This document shows positions 37,168 through 50,458 of a stretch of DNA of 64,000 nt, in pieces. The notes below the pieces were generated by a model. The model did not search any database. It had not been told where the DNA came from and saw only the letters and a list, made by a program, of their open reading frames with translations. Position 1 is the stretch's first letter; the number at the start of each line of letters is the position of its first letter. The DNA comes from Diphasiastrum complanatum (Eukaryota > Streptophyta > Lycopodiopsida > Lycopodiales > Lycopodiaceae), in the NCBI GenBank assembly GCA_029204225.1, contig CM055095.1:49732841-49796840 (forward strand), given 5' to 3'. The translations under genes and the position numbers were made by a program.

Positions 37168-37180
37168 TGGTATTAGAGCC
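37168..37180 (+). other. N primer-binding site
   Basis: TGGTATTAGAGCC directly follows the LTR end. It is the copia initiator-Met tRNA type with one change. Confidence 0.85.
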
Positions 37181-37972
37181 AAGTACAAGATCATAAGCCA
37201 TTGATCTAATGCAAATCCATTTTTAGCAAGTTTTGGTGCTAAAAGCTAGTATTGAGAGGGCAAGCTAGAATCTTGATTTTGGTGAGGAGATTTGATCCCA
37301 AACTTGGTAGGGGTCCAAATCCGTACTGTCCACATGTGTGGGCACCTCTGAACCTGCATTTAATGCATGGTATTCATTTGATCCATTAAAATTCAATTTG
37401 TGAGCTGTTGGTGTAATTTTTGGTGGAGATCGTAGGATAATCTACCAAGATCATTTGCCATTGATTAGATTTGAATTTGTTTCATGGAATCTAATTAATC
37501 TAGGCTGAGTTCAAGTCCTATTAAGGTTAAAAACAGGTCTTGAAAGTACACCAAGAAGGAAGAAAGAGATTAAGTCATTTTTTTGTTCAAAAATAGCCAA
37601 AATTGGCAAGATTTGATTGTAAGTAGATTTCACATCATCTTATCTTCATTCCAACTTTGTGAGGGAGTGCTAGAACTGAGATTATAAGTCCATTTGTTGG
37701 ATTAGAAATCTAATTTGAGTGAAAAACTACAAGAGAGAGACCTTGGTGAGTTTCTAGAGACAATCAAATCCATTTCTTGGCAAGATTTGTTTGAAAGTAG
37801 TTTTCACTTCATCTTATCTTCATTCTAGCTTTATGAGGGAGTGATAGAACTGTGATTATAAGTCCATTTGTTGGATTAGAAATCAAATTTGAGTGAAACA
37901 TTGCAAGTGTGAGACCTTTGTGAGTTTCAAGTCAATCAAATCTATTTCTTGTTTGTAGAAGTCACTAGTAAG

Positions 37973-38502
37973 ATGGGATCTGCTGGAGCATACCTTCTAG
38001 AAGCTAGTGAGAGGTTGAATTCTACAAATTATGCTATTTGGAAAGTTAGAATGGAGTCACTCTTGGTGCTCCAAGACCTTTATGAGTTCTTGATTGAAGA
38101 TGAAGATGAACCTCTAGGTGCATAGGAGTTAGCTAGATACAAGAAGAGATCTAGGCTTGCACTTCATTGTGTGAAGATGAATGTGAGCAATGATTTGTTG
38201 AGAGAAGTATCAGCTTGTACTAATGCTAAAGAGGCTTGGGAGTCTTTAAAATCAATCTATGAGTCTAGCAACACTTCTAGAGTTCTTATGCCAGAAATCA
38301 AATTTTGCAAAGCATGAGGAGAAGTGAGGAGAGTGCACAGGATTATGTACTCAGAATCAAGTCTCTAAATAGGGAGTTGGCTTCCATTGGAGAGAAGATT
38401 CATGATGGAGAGCTTGTACAAATTGTCCTTAATGGTCTAGGAGATGGCTTTTCAAATTTGGTCCAAAGTTTTGCCATCCAAGACACTTTGCCAACTATAT
38501 AA
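37973..38502 (+). pseudogene. N gag remnant
   Basis: The ATG at 37973 starts a copia gag (LNSTNYAIWKVRMESLLVL). It is broken by TAG at 38123-38125, a one-base loss near 38290 (LMP instead of LMLRNQ) and TAA at 38500-38502. The closest relative in the window is the C3 gag at 60262-61038. A functional capsid cannot come from this copy. Confidence 0.88.
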
Positions 38503-40128
38503 AAATTTCACAGTGTATTAGTGGCTGAAGAGTGTAGGATGCTCCATGCAAAATCTAGGATGAGTTCCTTGTTGTTGCAGGATGGTGATGAGAAAGCCAA
38601 TTTCTCATTCAAGGGCAAAAAGAAGACCAATGGAAAGAAGAAGCATCCAAAGGAGGCCAAAGAAGAGGATGATGCATCAAGCTCAAAGGACAAGTCAAAG
38701 CAAAATTGTTTCTTTTGTGGAAGGAAGGGGCATTATGCATCTGAATGCTACAAGAGGCTAAGAGCACAAGTGGAGGATGACAAACAAGGAAACCTTGCAA
38801 ATGAGGAGGAGGATGATGAAGTAGATGTATTCTTGATGGCATCTACATCCTCACCAACAAGCAATAGCAATTCAAGAGACAATTGGTGGATCGACATTGG
38901 GGCTAGCTCCCACATGTCTTGTGAAAAGGACTTTTTCTCAACCTTACACTCTTTCAATGATGCTAAAAAGTTTGTCTTTACTGCAAATGATGAAGAGTGT
39001 AGGATAGATGGTGTTGGCACCATCTCTTTGTATCTAGAATCCTCAAAATGCATGGACCTAGAAAATGTCCTTTATGTACCATCAATCACCAAGAATATGC
39101 TTAGTGTTGGTCTACTATTAGAAAGTGGTTTGGATGTCCACTTTAAGCATGGTGTTTGCTTCGTCTTGAAGAATGATGTTTGCATTGCGAAGGGATTTAA
39201 ACATGGAAGATTGTTTAAGTTGGAAGCTAGTGTTGCTTTTGAAAGAATGAGCTTGGCAAAGGAGGAGATCACTCAAGAGGAGATCTTGGCAAAGTGTGAT
39301 CTTGCTTGCATTGAGGAGGAGCATCAAAAGGAGGAAGATCTTGAGGATCAGCCTCAAAGCATGAGAGTTCCAAGGGAGTCCTCAATGACAATGTCCGAGT
39401 CATCAAATTGCATGCAAATTGTCCATTCAAGTGTGCATCTTGCAAGGGTGGTGAGCATTGGAGAGTCTACTATCTTTGAATACTTTTTGGAAAGTATTAG
39501 TAGACATGATGTGACTTGTTTCTTACCTTTAAGATTCATGGTGTTTATTACTTTGTATGACAAGACAATGAAATGGGATGCTTTGAAATCTACATTTGTT
39601 GTTGATAAAGCAATTTCATTGGATAACTATTTTTGTAATAGTTTGAATAGTGTCATAAAAGATGAAACATCATTTGTATTGGAAATATTTGGGTCCACAT
39701 GCTTTGAACATGATCATTCCAATGTAAGGACCAAAGATTATCCTATGTCAATGATAGGAATAATGGTAGTGTTTTGCTCTACAAGTAGAGATTGTAGAAT
39801 CTATTTGTTTTCAGCCAAAGAATTTGTCAATGGTGGAAATGTAATCTTTCAAGAGTGGAAGATTTGTAAACTTGAAGAAGCACCTTTGGATCAACACCTT
39901 ATTCAATTTATTGATGGTTTGGAGTCAAGTCAAGTGGAGGAGCAAGCTCAAGACCCGAGGACTCCAAGAAGAACCTTGAGTATCAAGATGGAGCCATCTA
40001 GGCTCAATCATATGGATCAAGCAAGACAAGTTGTCTTTAACAACATTATTTATGCACTTAATATTTTAATTGATGTATCTTCAAGTGCACAAAATGCCTT
40101 GGAATCCATGGCTTGGCATGATGTTTAG
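38503..40128 (+). CDS. N long open frame: nucleocapsid, protease, integrase-tail remnant
   Basis: About 540 codons are open without a stop (first ATG at 38539). Order: the end of gag, knuckle CFFCGRKGHYASEC (~38706), protease with WWIDIGASSHMS (~38884), where Ile replaces the Ser of D-S-G-A, then LTQ/EITQEEILAK, where normal copia continues into the integrase zinc region. Here the integrase core is missing. A unique stretch of about 180 codons follows, then a divergent integrase tail (NYFCNSLN, FGSTCFEH, RIYLFSAKEFV), and the linker ends MAWHDV at the position where RT normally starts (WRDAM in C3). Trans-mobilised elements need not encode enzymes, so the open frame may be chance or may have a role. 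Confidence 0.75.
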   Translation, partial: KFHSVLVAEECRMLHAKSRMSSLLLQDGDEKANFSFKGKKKTNGKKKHPKEAKEEDDASSSKDKSKQNCFFCGRKGHYASECYKRLRAQVEDDKQGNLANEEEDDEVDVFLMASTSSPTSNSNSRDNWWIDIGASSHMSCEKDFFSTLHSFNDAKKFVFTANDEECRIDGVGTISLYLESSKCMDLENVLYVPSITKNMLSVGLLLESGLDVHFKHGVCFVLKNDVCIAKGFKHGRLFKLEASVAFERMSLAKEEITQEEILAKCDLACIEEEHQKEEDLEDQPQSMRVPRESSMTMSESSNCMQIVHSSVHLARVVSIGESTIFEYFLESISRHDVTCFLPLRFMVFITLYDKTMKWDALKSTFVVDKAISLDNYFCNSLNSVIKDETSFVLEIFGSTCFEHDHSNVRTKDYPMSMIGIMVVFCSTSRDCRIYLFSAKEFVNGGNVIFQEWKICKLEEAPLDQHLIQFIDGLESSQVEEQAQDPRTPRRTLSIKMEPSRLNHMDQARQVVFNNIIYALNILIDVSSSAQNALESMAWHDV

Positions 40129-40339
40129 TTTTGAAGTGTGCTACATGTATATAGACACATTTATGGAACATCTTGTAAGGGATCCTCTAAGAGGTGGTGA
40201 AAGATCCTTCATGGACATCATTCTCTATTGGAGTCTCAAAAGTTCCTTCTTTGTAGCTGGATTTTTAGACACTTCTAAAAGCTTTCATTGATCTATCAAG
40301 AGAGTTGTAAATAGATCAAGCTAAATTTGAGGAGGAGAG

Positions 40340-41038
40340 TGAAGAATTGCCAAAAATTGGCAAATCTAGCTTGATCAAAAACCATGTAGAATAGTGTAAA
40401 TTGTGTACACAAGTGGGTCCCACACATGTGAGGCCATGATGCCACATGGGAAACCCATCCTAATGTAGGTTAGGTCAAGTCAAGAGAGTTGGTCATGTCT
40501 ATTTGGTGGTCATCCCTACTTTATAGGACCTACACCTAAGTTTAAGGTGAAAATTTGACCAACTAGCTACCTACCAAGCATAACTCTAGGAAATAGACTA
40601 GGGTTTCATTTTAGGTCAAGGAGAGTGAGTTAACTTCCTTATTACATGCTGGAAATCCACCTAACTTCAAGAAGGAAGTCGAATTTGCTATGTATTCCCT
40701 CTCTCCATAGTGAGAAGATAGAAAATTTTTGGAGCTCATTGGCAATCTCAAGCTAGTTCACTATGTACATTGAGTTTTTGTGATCCAAATGAAACCAAAT
40801 CAATTTGTACTTGTTTCTCAGGTTGAAGGCCGTACTACAGCCTGTATTACACACGTGTGGGCTCGGATTTCAATGTTTATCAATGCTTTTGATTGTTAAT
40901 GCTTGTTGTTTGTCAAATTGCCAATCTAGAACAACGTTTTTGTGTCTAGTTTTTTGATAGATTGTTAAGCAAGCATCCAATCACTCTTGTGGATCTTTTG
41001 TAGATCCATTTATGGTCCTAAAGTATAGTACTTTCACA
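40340..41038 (+). repeat. N 3' LTR
   Basis: From TGAAGAATTGCC to ACTTTCACA, 699 bp. It differs from the 5' LTR by G/A, T/G and C/T substitutions and a 10-bp insertion (CAAATTGCCA) near 40916. Confidence 0.92.
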
Positions 41039-41262
41039 AAGGAGTAGACTGAGAGAATTCAAAATACTTGTATTACATTATATTCTATAATACAAAAATA
41101 TTTTCATAAGTCTATTGCCTAGTAGACAGATTTGCCTGCTTTTTTTAAAAATTTTGATAATTCATCGATTTTATATGATGATGAATTTGCACTCTGTAAA
41201 ACTAGTGAAAAACTTCTAAACTGTTGATGTTCTTTGTGATGGTTCCACCATGTTCTGTACTT

Positions 41263-41535
41263 CTATGAAATTTCACTTTTGCTTGCCAATAAGATTTCTC
41301 TATTTTGATGACTATTTGTTGAGATTTCAACCATTTCTTCCAAAGAATGTTCTATGATGTTGTAGTTATGTACTACAGTCATAAAGTAAGAATCTAAATC
41401 AATAGTAAAAATTTGTGACACAAAATTGTCTACAATAATGCTATAGATAAATTTTACCATGTATTGTGTTATGTGATTTGCTCCCCGTGCACTTTGGATT
41501 TCATCAACAAACTCAATGATTGTTTTTTGTATCAT
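41263..41535 (-). pseudogene. DNA transposon copy A: C-terminal transposase fragment
   Basis: The minus-strand frame begins IQKTIIEFVDEIQSARGANH, then ITQYM. It matches the copy B segment VQRTCVEFVNAISKAWGEDH, ITHYM (52637-52714) at about half of positions. A further piece (SLEEMVEISTNSHQNREIL) could be the counterpart of the SSQWMEKSHWQAR region. It is degenerate and lies in the opposite orientation to copy B. Confidence 0.6.
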
Positions 41536-43333
41536 TTGCGCATCAATATTTTAAAGTTTACTTTGTTTAAAATATTTCACCATGTTGTCAAGTTTTTTTC
41601 AAACTTTTGCTTTGAGTAGTCGAGTAGAACCTCATTTCTCAAAATCGTGAGTTGCGGCTATTATCTCTTTTGAAACTGAGTATTGAATTTTGGAGTGTTT
41701 TCAATAGTAGTTTGATAAAAATCTATGAGCTTTCGATCCCCCAATGCTCAGTTTGCATGGAATATTTCCTAATTTACTTGAAAGCATGTTGTCATTTTAA
41801 GTTTCACATGGTCTTTATGTAAGCTGCTTTACAAAAAAAAAAAACATCTTCTAATATGGAAATGGCTTGTTTTGAAGATGACTTTGGCTTGTTATTCCAT
41901 ATAGACAATATGTGAAGATTTTTTTTTTCTATTATATGCACCTTTGCATGCAGGAGTGTACAAATATCAATATCTGACTAGGAATAAATGGTTTTCAATT
42001 TATATCTTCTTGGAAAATTGTGAATAGAAACCAACAATATTGTTTTCCAGTTTGTATCTTCTTGGTCTCTTAGTATTCACGTACTCCTCGTCATGTCTTT
42101 TGTTGTCTTCATGTAATACAAACAAAGGTGATCTAAACCAGCTCCATGGGAAGCATTAAACATACATTTTAACATCTTTAGATCTCTAGCTAAATGCCAC
42201 TCTATGTTGAAATTGCCAATTCTAGGAACATTGAATAGTACTCCCTCCATGTGATTTTTAATGATAGTAGATATGATGTTCTACCAAATATCCATGTAAA
42301 CATGTCATGGTCTTCTTTCAACACTTAAAAAATAAACATAGAAATTCTCTATCATAAAAGTAACGCAAACAATATTATTCATATGGAATTCACAAAAGAT
42401 TAACTATATCTAAATAGCTGCCAACCAGTAGACATTTGTTGATTGGACACTGAAGATAAAATCCTATGACTATTTAGAATTTGAAAGTATTTGATTCATG
42501 AATGTGAGACTAACTCTCTCCATTTTTTTGTCCTTTTATAATTTCATATTCATCTAACTTTAGAAAAACTGTCAGCTTGTTATTCACCTTCTCATTTCTA
42601 ATACTATAAATTCTCTTATGAATGTTAGCAACTAATTAATGTCAATAAAAAATTCCACTCTAAGAAAGATTCTCCCTTTGAGAAATATACTTAATTGGTA
42701 TGAAATGGAATACCCACTATCTTTTGCATGTATTGGTTCAACATGTCTCTTTTTATTTTAAGATGAAACGATCATGGGATTGGAAACTTTTTATACCTAT
42801 TTGTGGATATTCTTCCTTTATCATGTTAAACATTGTGGCATATGCTTCTCTACTGATGCTAGAAAAATCACATGCACTTTTTTACACCTATTTGTGGATA
42901 TTCTTCCTTTAACATGTTAAACGTTGTGGCATATGCTTCTCTATTGATGCTACAAAAATCACATGCATTTTGAACTAATGTAATGTCAAAGTATTTTTTT
43001 CATGTTCGTTCATAATGGTGTCAGTACTTGAAGCCTCAATTTTTCTCACTTTTGTTGTGCAACATTGATTATTTTGACCTAGATGTGAAAATATAACCTA
43101 ATGACTAACCAATAGAAGTCTCAAATGTCAAGTGGTCTTCAACAATCAATGCAGATCTACATAGCAAATATCATTGTCAAAATAGTTAACTTTTGATTGC
43201 AACACAATGCTAAAACTCATTCAAAAGTGGAATTAAATAACTAACATAACTAGTGATTGGATTAAATAAAAAATTTCAAACAATTTGAAGACAAATAAAT
43301 CAGCGCTTACTTGAATGCATAGATCCTTCTTTT
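41536..43333. other. Decayed interior of copy A; no readable gene
   Basis: This stretch lies between the two recognisable transposase fragments, and the spacing is similar to that in copy B (1.8 versus about 1.5 kb). I see no long frame. A near-duplicate of about 85 bp (TTTTTATACCTATTTGTGGA and following) occurs at 42789-42873 and again at 42878-42962. Confidence 0.45.
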
Positions 43334-43672
43334 TCATTGACCTCCTCTTGATGAAAGATCACAAATTTCCTTTTTTGCCAATCTCTTTCTTTTATTACAA
43401 CTTTTTGCCTTTTTATTCAACAAGTTCATATCTTTAACTAAAGAGAAATATGAGATACACATGTATTGAAATGCAACTTTTATCTCATCATTACTATTTG
43501 TAAATTCATGCAAAGAAGACAATAATAGTCCAGTCTGTTTCTTGAGGATCTCATTTTCTTCCAAATGCTTTTTCATGTTTATATGCTTTATGATACTTTG
43601 GTATTTTCTTTTATAAAATATATTCTTTGTAAAGAAAGTAACAATTGTTTGGCCTTGCCTTGGAAAAGGCAT
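43334..43672 (-). pseudogene. DNA transposon copy A: N-terminal transposase fragment
   Basis: A 112-codon minus-strand frame with HLEENEILKKQ, then LVKDMNLLNKKAKSCNKRKR and EICDLSSRGG. Copy B has LEENEQLKKNNE, then LLKDVDLVKKKAESKKRKR and DIQTLSKGG (50830-51060). About 17 of 33 positions match in the second block. This is a coiled-coil, strongly basic N-terminal region, perhaps DNA-binding or nuclear localisation. Confidence 0.65.
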
Positions 43673-44790
43673 TACTATGTGGACAACTTGGTCAATGAAG
43701 TTTTTGCAAAAATCTTGATTTAGTCGATGCCCTAAAATATATGTGTGTGGTCATGAAAAGCTTTGCTACATTGGTAAGGACTTCATGACATGATCAACTT
43801 GTTCCTTTAGAAGCACGTCTTTTTTTTTTTTTTGCATGCATGCGCTCATGCTATCCAACTTCCATGATGCATCACCACCATCATCAAAAAATATCGTCGA
43901 TGAAGATTAGTTTGGACATATTTTTTATTCTTGTCATGTCCCTACCCATGCACGCACTTTGAATCATAGTTCAATCCTTGAGATAAGAAAATAAAATGCT
44001 AACCATTATGCCATCTTTCCAAGACAAATGGGATTTGAAAATAAATAGTTACATTGCATTGAATCCTAGACAATGACATTTTTTTATTGTAGAAATTGCT
44101 TGCAAGGTCTTGTGGTCACAACATTCTTGTTTTTCTTTTAGTACAAGTAGTTGCTTTTTTCAAATGTACATGGTGGAGGGGCTAGGATTTGAGATGAGTC
44201 CTCCGACACTAGGTGGTGAGTTGATAAGGGCTTCCTTTATTCTCTTTGCAGTCATGAGTTCAACCTCAATCCATAGTACAATTGAGGACATACAAGTCAA
44301 ACAAGATGACCTACAAGATCTCAAGCATTTTGCCATGCGAGTTGGAAAATCAAAAAAAAAAAAAAGGGTTTGAGATTTGGGAGGATTAAAAGAATCACAT
44401 TTTAAACTCAAACTTGCATTAAAAGACATGTCATCTTTGTTAGAATCATCTCGATAGCTTATCACTATTGATGCAAAGCTGAAAAAATGAGACTCCATGA
44501 GCACATCAACTACTATTGGGTAGGGTTCACCATAAAAATGCACTTATACATTCAATATTGATTGTTGCCACACTTCTTAGTTTCTTGAGAGTGAAATTTC
44601 TCTTTGTGCCAAAGGTTATGGAACTATGTAGAGTGGGCCAGGTAAGTAGGACATGGGCTTGTGCCTTGGGCCAGTACTCTCTTCCAAAACCTCAAGGCTC
44701 GTGGTAGTCATCCTACATGAATCATGTGCTGGTTTTTGTACATTGAGTTTTTTGTTGAATCTTATACAATACGTTTTTGTAAGAATCCAG
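43673..44790. other. No supported gene
   Basis: AT-rich sequence with poly-T and poly-A runs. The overlapping frames at 44110-44373 (+) and 44160-44543 (-) show no family motif and are probably chance. Confidence 0.5.
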
Positions 44791-44792
44791 AA

Positions 44793-44798
44793 TATAAA
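44793..44798 (+). promoter_or_regulatory. Possible TATA box of the glucanase gene
   Basis: TATAAA lies about 310 bp upstream of the ATG at 45111. A (TG)n(AG)n tract lies between, which would be in the 5' leader. The assignment is tentative. Confidence 0.3.
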
Positions 44799-44971
44799 GT
44801 ATTTTTTCTTTTAGCCCAGTGTTAAGTTGTCCTGATCCTTGCTCAGTTTTCAGAAAATTTGGCTGTTTTCATTCTGAATAAATATGCATAATACAACGGT
44901 ACTGCATATTGCAATAGCTCATTATTTCAGTGTGGCATGAACATACCTACCTACGGTTGGACGGTTGGTAG

Positions 44972-44975
44972 TTGT

Positions 44976-45042
<67 letters not shown>
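44972..45042 (+). repeat. (TG)n(AG)n compound microsatellite upstream of the glucanase ATG
   Basis: About 29 bp of TG followed by 42 bp of AG. A second, longer tract with the same switch lies just downstream of exon 1. Confidence 0.97.
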
Positions 45043-45046
<4 letters not shown>

Positions 45047-45110
45047 ATCGACTTGGGTGTGTGTGCTTGTTGATAGAATTACGTTGCAGCAAGTGGAAAA
45101 TTGTTTTGAG

Positions 45111-47553
<2,443 letters not shown>

Positions 47554-50069
47554 ATATCACTTCCGTGACAGCAACTTTTGAGGTGCTGGAAACTTCATTA
47601 GCTTTCTGCAAGTTTTGCAGTTCCAGCTATCAGATCAATGGCTGCAAATCAGACAAATTCTTTTACATCTCGTGTAATATAAAATGGAAATGCAAAGTCA
47701 GCTTAGCTTGCTCGCTCGCTCGCTCGCAGGCTCTCTCTCACGTACACACACACTCTAATGCGAGCTGGAAAATATATGTGTAGTTTAATGTGAAACAAAA
47801 TCTTAGTTAAGCATACTATGCCTTAAGTGCGCTAGGACAGAATCTGTAAGCCCTTGACCCACAAATTGTACAAAAGGAAAATGGTTGCGTTCTAGCATGA
47901 TATGTAGCTGGAGTGTGTGCCCGCTTTAGAGTGAATTCATGACTAATGCTTCACTTGGCCATCTCCATACGTTAAGGGAATGGCACCAAAAAAAAGGTCC
48001 CCTTCAATGAAATGTTTAGGAGGTGAAGTATTTTAGCAAGGGTGGAAGTGCATTATTGTCTGACATGCACATTAGGAAGTGAAGTATTTTATGACAAGCA
48101 CGTTATGGAGGCGAGTATGCAAAGTGACACATGCATGCTAGAGTATTTGATCAAGGTCTAAATATTAATCACATTTGTTGTAACTCTTTCGCTTATGGCA
48201 TTTTTTTGGCAAAGACAATACTAGCAGCTAATTTGTTGTTATGTACAACGTTTACAAGGAGCCCTAGCCAATCTTGATGTGTCTCTACGTCCACCACTAA
48301 GATTTGAGCCCTATTTACCGCTGTTGTAGCAAATGCTAATATTATCCAACTCGCCTATGGTTAGTGTAATTGGTAATATTAAAAACTCTATAATAATCAT
48401 ACTCTTTTTTTTTTGGGTACCAAACCCGGCAAGAAACAATTGTAATATTGCATATAGTAAATGTTGCACTATTCTTTAAGGAAATAATCTATTGGCTTCT
48501 AAATGTGACCCAAAGCTCAAGCATTGCTAATGGTTTGCTTTGATCAACTAGGTGACCGGATTTTTCTCCATAATAACACTAAAAGCAAGTGTACCTTAAT
48601 AGTATTTGTCCTCTCTCAAATATCCATAGTTTTGTCTTGAAAATAGCGCAAAGTACAACTAAAGCATCAATCCAAGTGATCAAATCCATTGATGAGGCAT
48701 AAAAATTGAATGTACATTTACTAAACCATGCTCAATAGAAAGTAATTACTCTAATTTTGTATTTTTGTTTGTAATTAAACTCATGAATCAAGTCAAAAAG
48801 TCTATCAAATTTTCTATTTGAAAGAGGCATACGTTTCATAGTTTTTTTGAACTTGACTCTAGTTTGAATCATCAGCTTCAGAGCTAAGTTTATCTTACAA
48901 CATATCGAAATAGCTCACACACATCTACAAAAAGCTTGCAAATAAACAATGTGGCCTAAAAGGTCAAAAATTAATCGTAGCGTGCCACGATACAACACTT
49001 TCTTGACTGCACCCATATAGGCATGAATCTTATCTATTAAGATCAACATCTTTGCTACTAACAAAGTTGATGTTCATTTTTATTATGTTTAAAGCTAGTT
49101 TAGCTATTGTCATATTGTCAGACTCTCCTCCCTGATCTTCCTATTGAAACCCGTCCAAAACATGTACTGATCGCCACAAATTTCAAACCTTTCTGATTTC
49201 CTATAAACACATAGCATCAAACACAAACACAGTGGAGCTGGCTGCATCGTCTCCTCCTAGCCTTTGATGCACAGATCTTGATGGGGAATGCCTCTCTCTA
49301 GACTCACTTATCCATGACCCTCAAGCACCCCTTAGCCCTGACCCTTCCTATCATCGACACATGGGCAATTCCATGCATAGTCGACGCTCGCCACTCGGCA
49401 GCACTCTGACACATAGACAAGCATGTATGTCGACATGTGTCACTCATTCACTAGACCAACACCTAATGAGCATTTGCACTTGTCATATTTGACCGTCAAC
49501 CCTGACATGCGTCACTCATTCACTGGACCAAATGTCCCAATCAGCATATGACAAGTGTTAGTTGACTAGTTGTTGGTTGATTCTGACGAATTCCCAAGAT
49601 ACTCGGCCAGAGCTATCCAAGAGCACCTTTCACCTTAGACTGAAGAGGTCTCTAAGAAGACGAGATGGATGAAGAATGAGATCTGAGTATGAGAGCCGAG
49701 AAGTACTAGTTAAGCCTGACAGATAGAAACTCTATAGGCCTCATGGTGAATCTCAGAAGATGGAATGACCATGTAGGAACTAGTAATTCTAGGCACTTGT
49801 AATAAATGCATGTAGATCTCTCTTAGAAAAGTAGAGTGAGCCACCTTTTGATGGTGACCTTTAGTGGAGAGGATAATTCCACTTGTAATTTGTGTAATGT
49901 GGAAATGCCACTAGGATGCCACCTAAGGAGCTCTCATTAGAGGAGTTCTCAATATCAAAAAGACCCTTTAAGGAATGCCATGTAGGATATACAAAAATAT
50001 CAAAATAAATAAATAAATATTGTTTATTTGCTTGCCCACACCACTCCCAAGGCCTCCCCAACTCCCAAT
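47554..50069. other. 3' flank of the glucanase gene and intergenic DNA; no gene seen
   Basis: No long open frame or RNA gene is supported. A direct repeat of about 46 bp occurs at 49432-49477 and 49504-49550 (ACATGTGTCACTCATTCACT and ACATGCGTCACTCATTCACT). The stretch from about 49550 to 50000 has an LTR-like feel (starting TGTTAGTTGACTAG) but no primer-binding site or coding part. Confidence 0.5.
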
Positions 50070-50079
50070 GATCTAACCA

Positions 50080-50345
50080 CAGTGTCTATAGTCACAGTTA
50101 AGAACTGTTAATAGTTCACAGTATAACTTGACTAAATTCAAAAATATCCCTCCATTGGTTATGAAAAGGGCAATATTTTCACTGGATCTAGAATATGACC
50201 GCCATCCCCAAATTTGAATCAGGAAAAATTGCAAAATGTTTACATATGCATTCCTTCCACAAGAATGGAAATATGAGCGCCAACTACCTATTGGAATGAA
50301 AACTGAGCGGCATTTCCAAATTTGAATCAAGCATACAAGCATGGA
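50080..50345 (+). repeat. Diverged short repeats left of the transposase gene
   Basis: The words CCAAATTTGAATCA (50207, 50316) and (A/T)GA(C/G)CG(C/G)C(A/G) recur in a 260-bp stretch that may be a subterminal region. Repeat copies are few and diverged. Confidence 0.4.
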
Positions 50346-50365
50346 GATTGGATTGATCGTACATA

Positions 50366-50375
50366 GTATATAATA
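50366..50375 (+). promoter_or_regulatory. Possible TATA box of the transposase-like gene
   Basis: AGTATATAATATAATC lies about 90 bp before the first ATG of the gene at 50459. It is a reasonable core promoter but is judged from position only. Confidence 0.35.
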
Positions 50376-50458
50376 TAATCAAAGATGAGTATTTTGTTTT
50401 GCTTCATAGAATCTGGTCATAGTACTTTGATGCAACTGATTACTCTATTATTTTTTTG

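Larger units (their letters stand above)
36479..41038 (+). mobile_element. N: non-autonomous copia retrotransposon with near-identical LTRs
   Basis: The 5' LTR (36479-37167) and 3' LTR (40340-41038) are complete. A primer-binding site follows the 5' LTR and a polypurine tract (TTTGAGGAGGAGAG) precedes the 3' LTR. The inside is only 3.2 kb: a gag remnant, protease, an integrase-tail remnant and no reverse transcriptase. Comparing the LTRs by eye gives three substitutions and one 10-bp indel in about 690 bp, so insertion is recent. Flanks (AAGTG / AAGGA) do not give a perfect target duplication. It sits between the copy A pieces. Confidence 0.9.

Noticed and set aside
44160-44543. 127-codon minus-strand frame
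   Set aside because: No family motif, overlaps another chance frame and contains a poly-T-derived Phe run.
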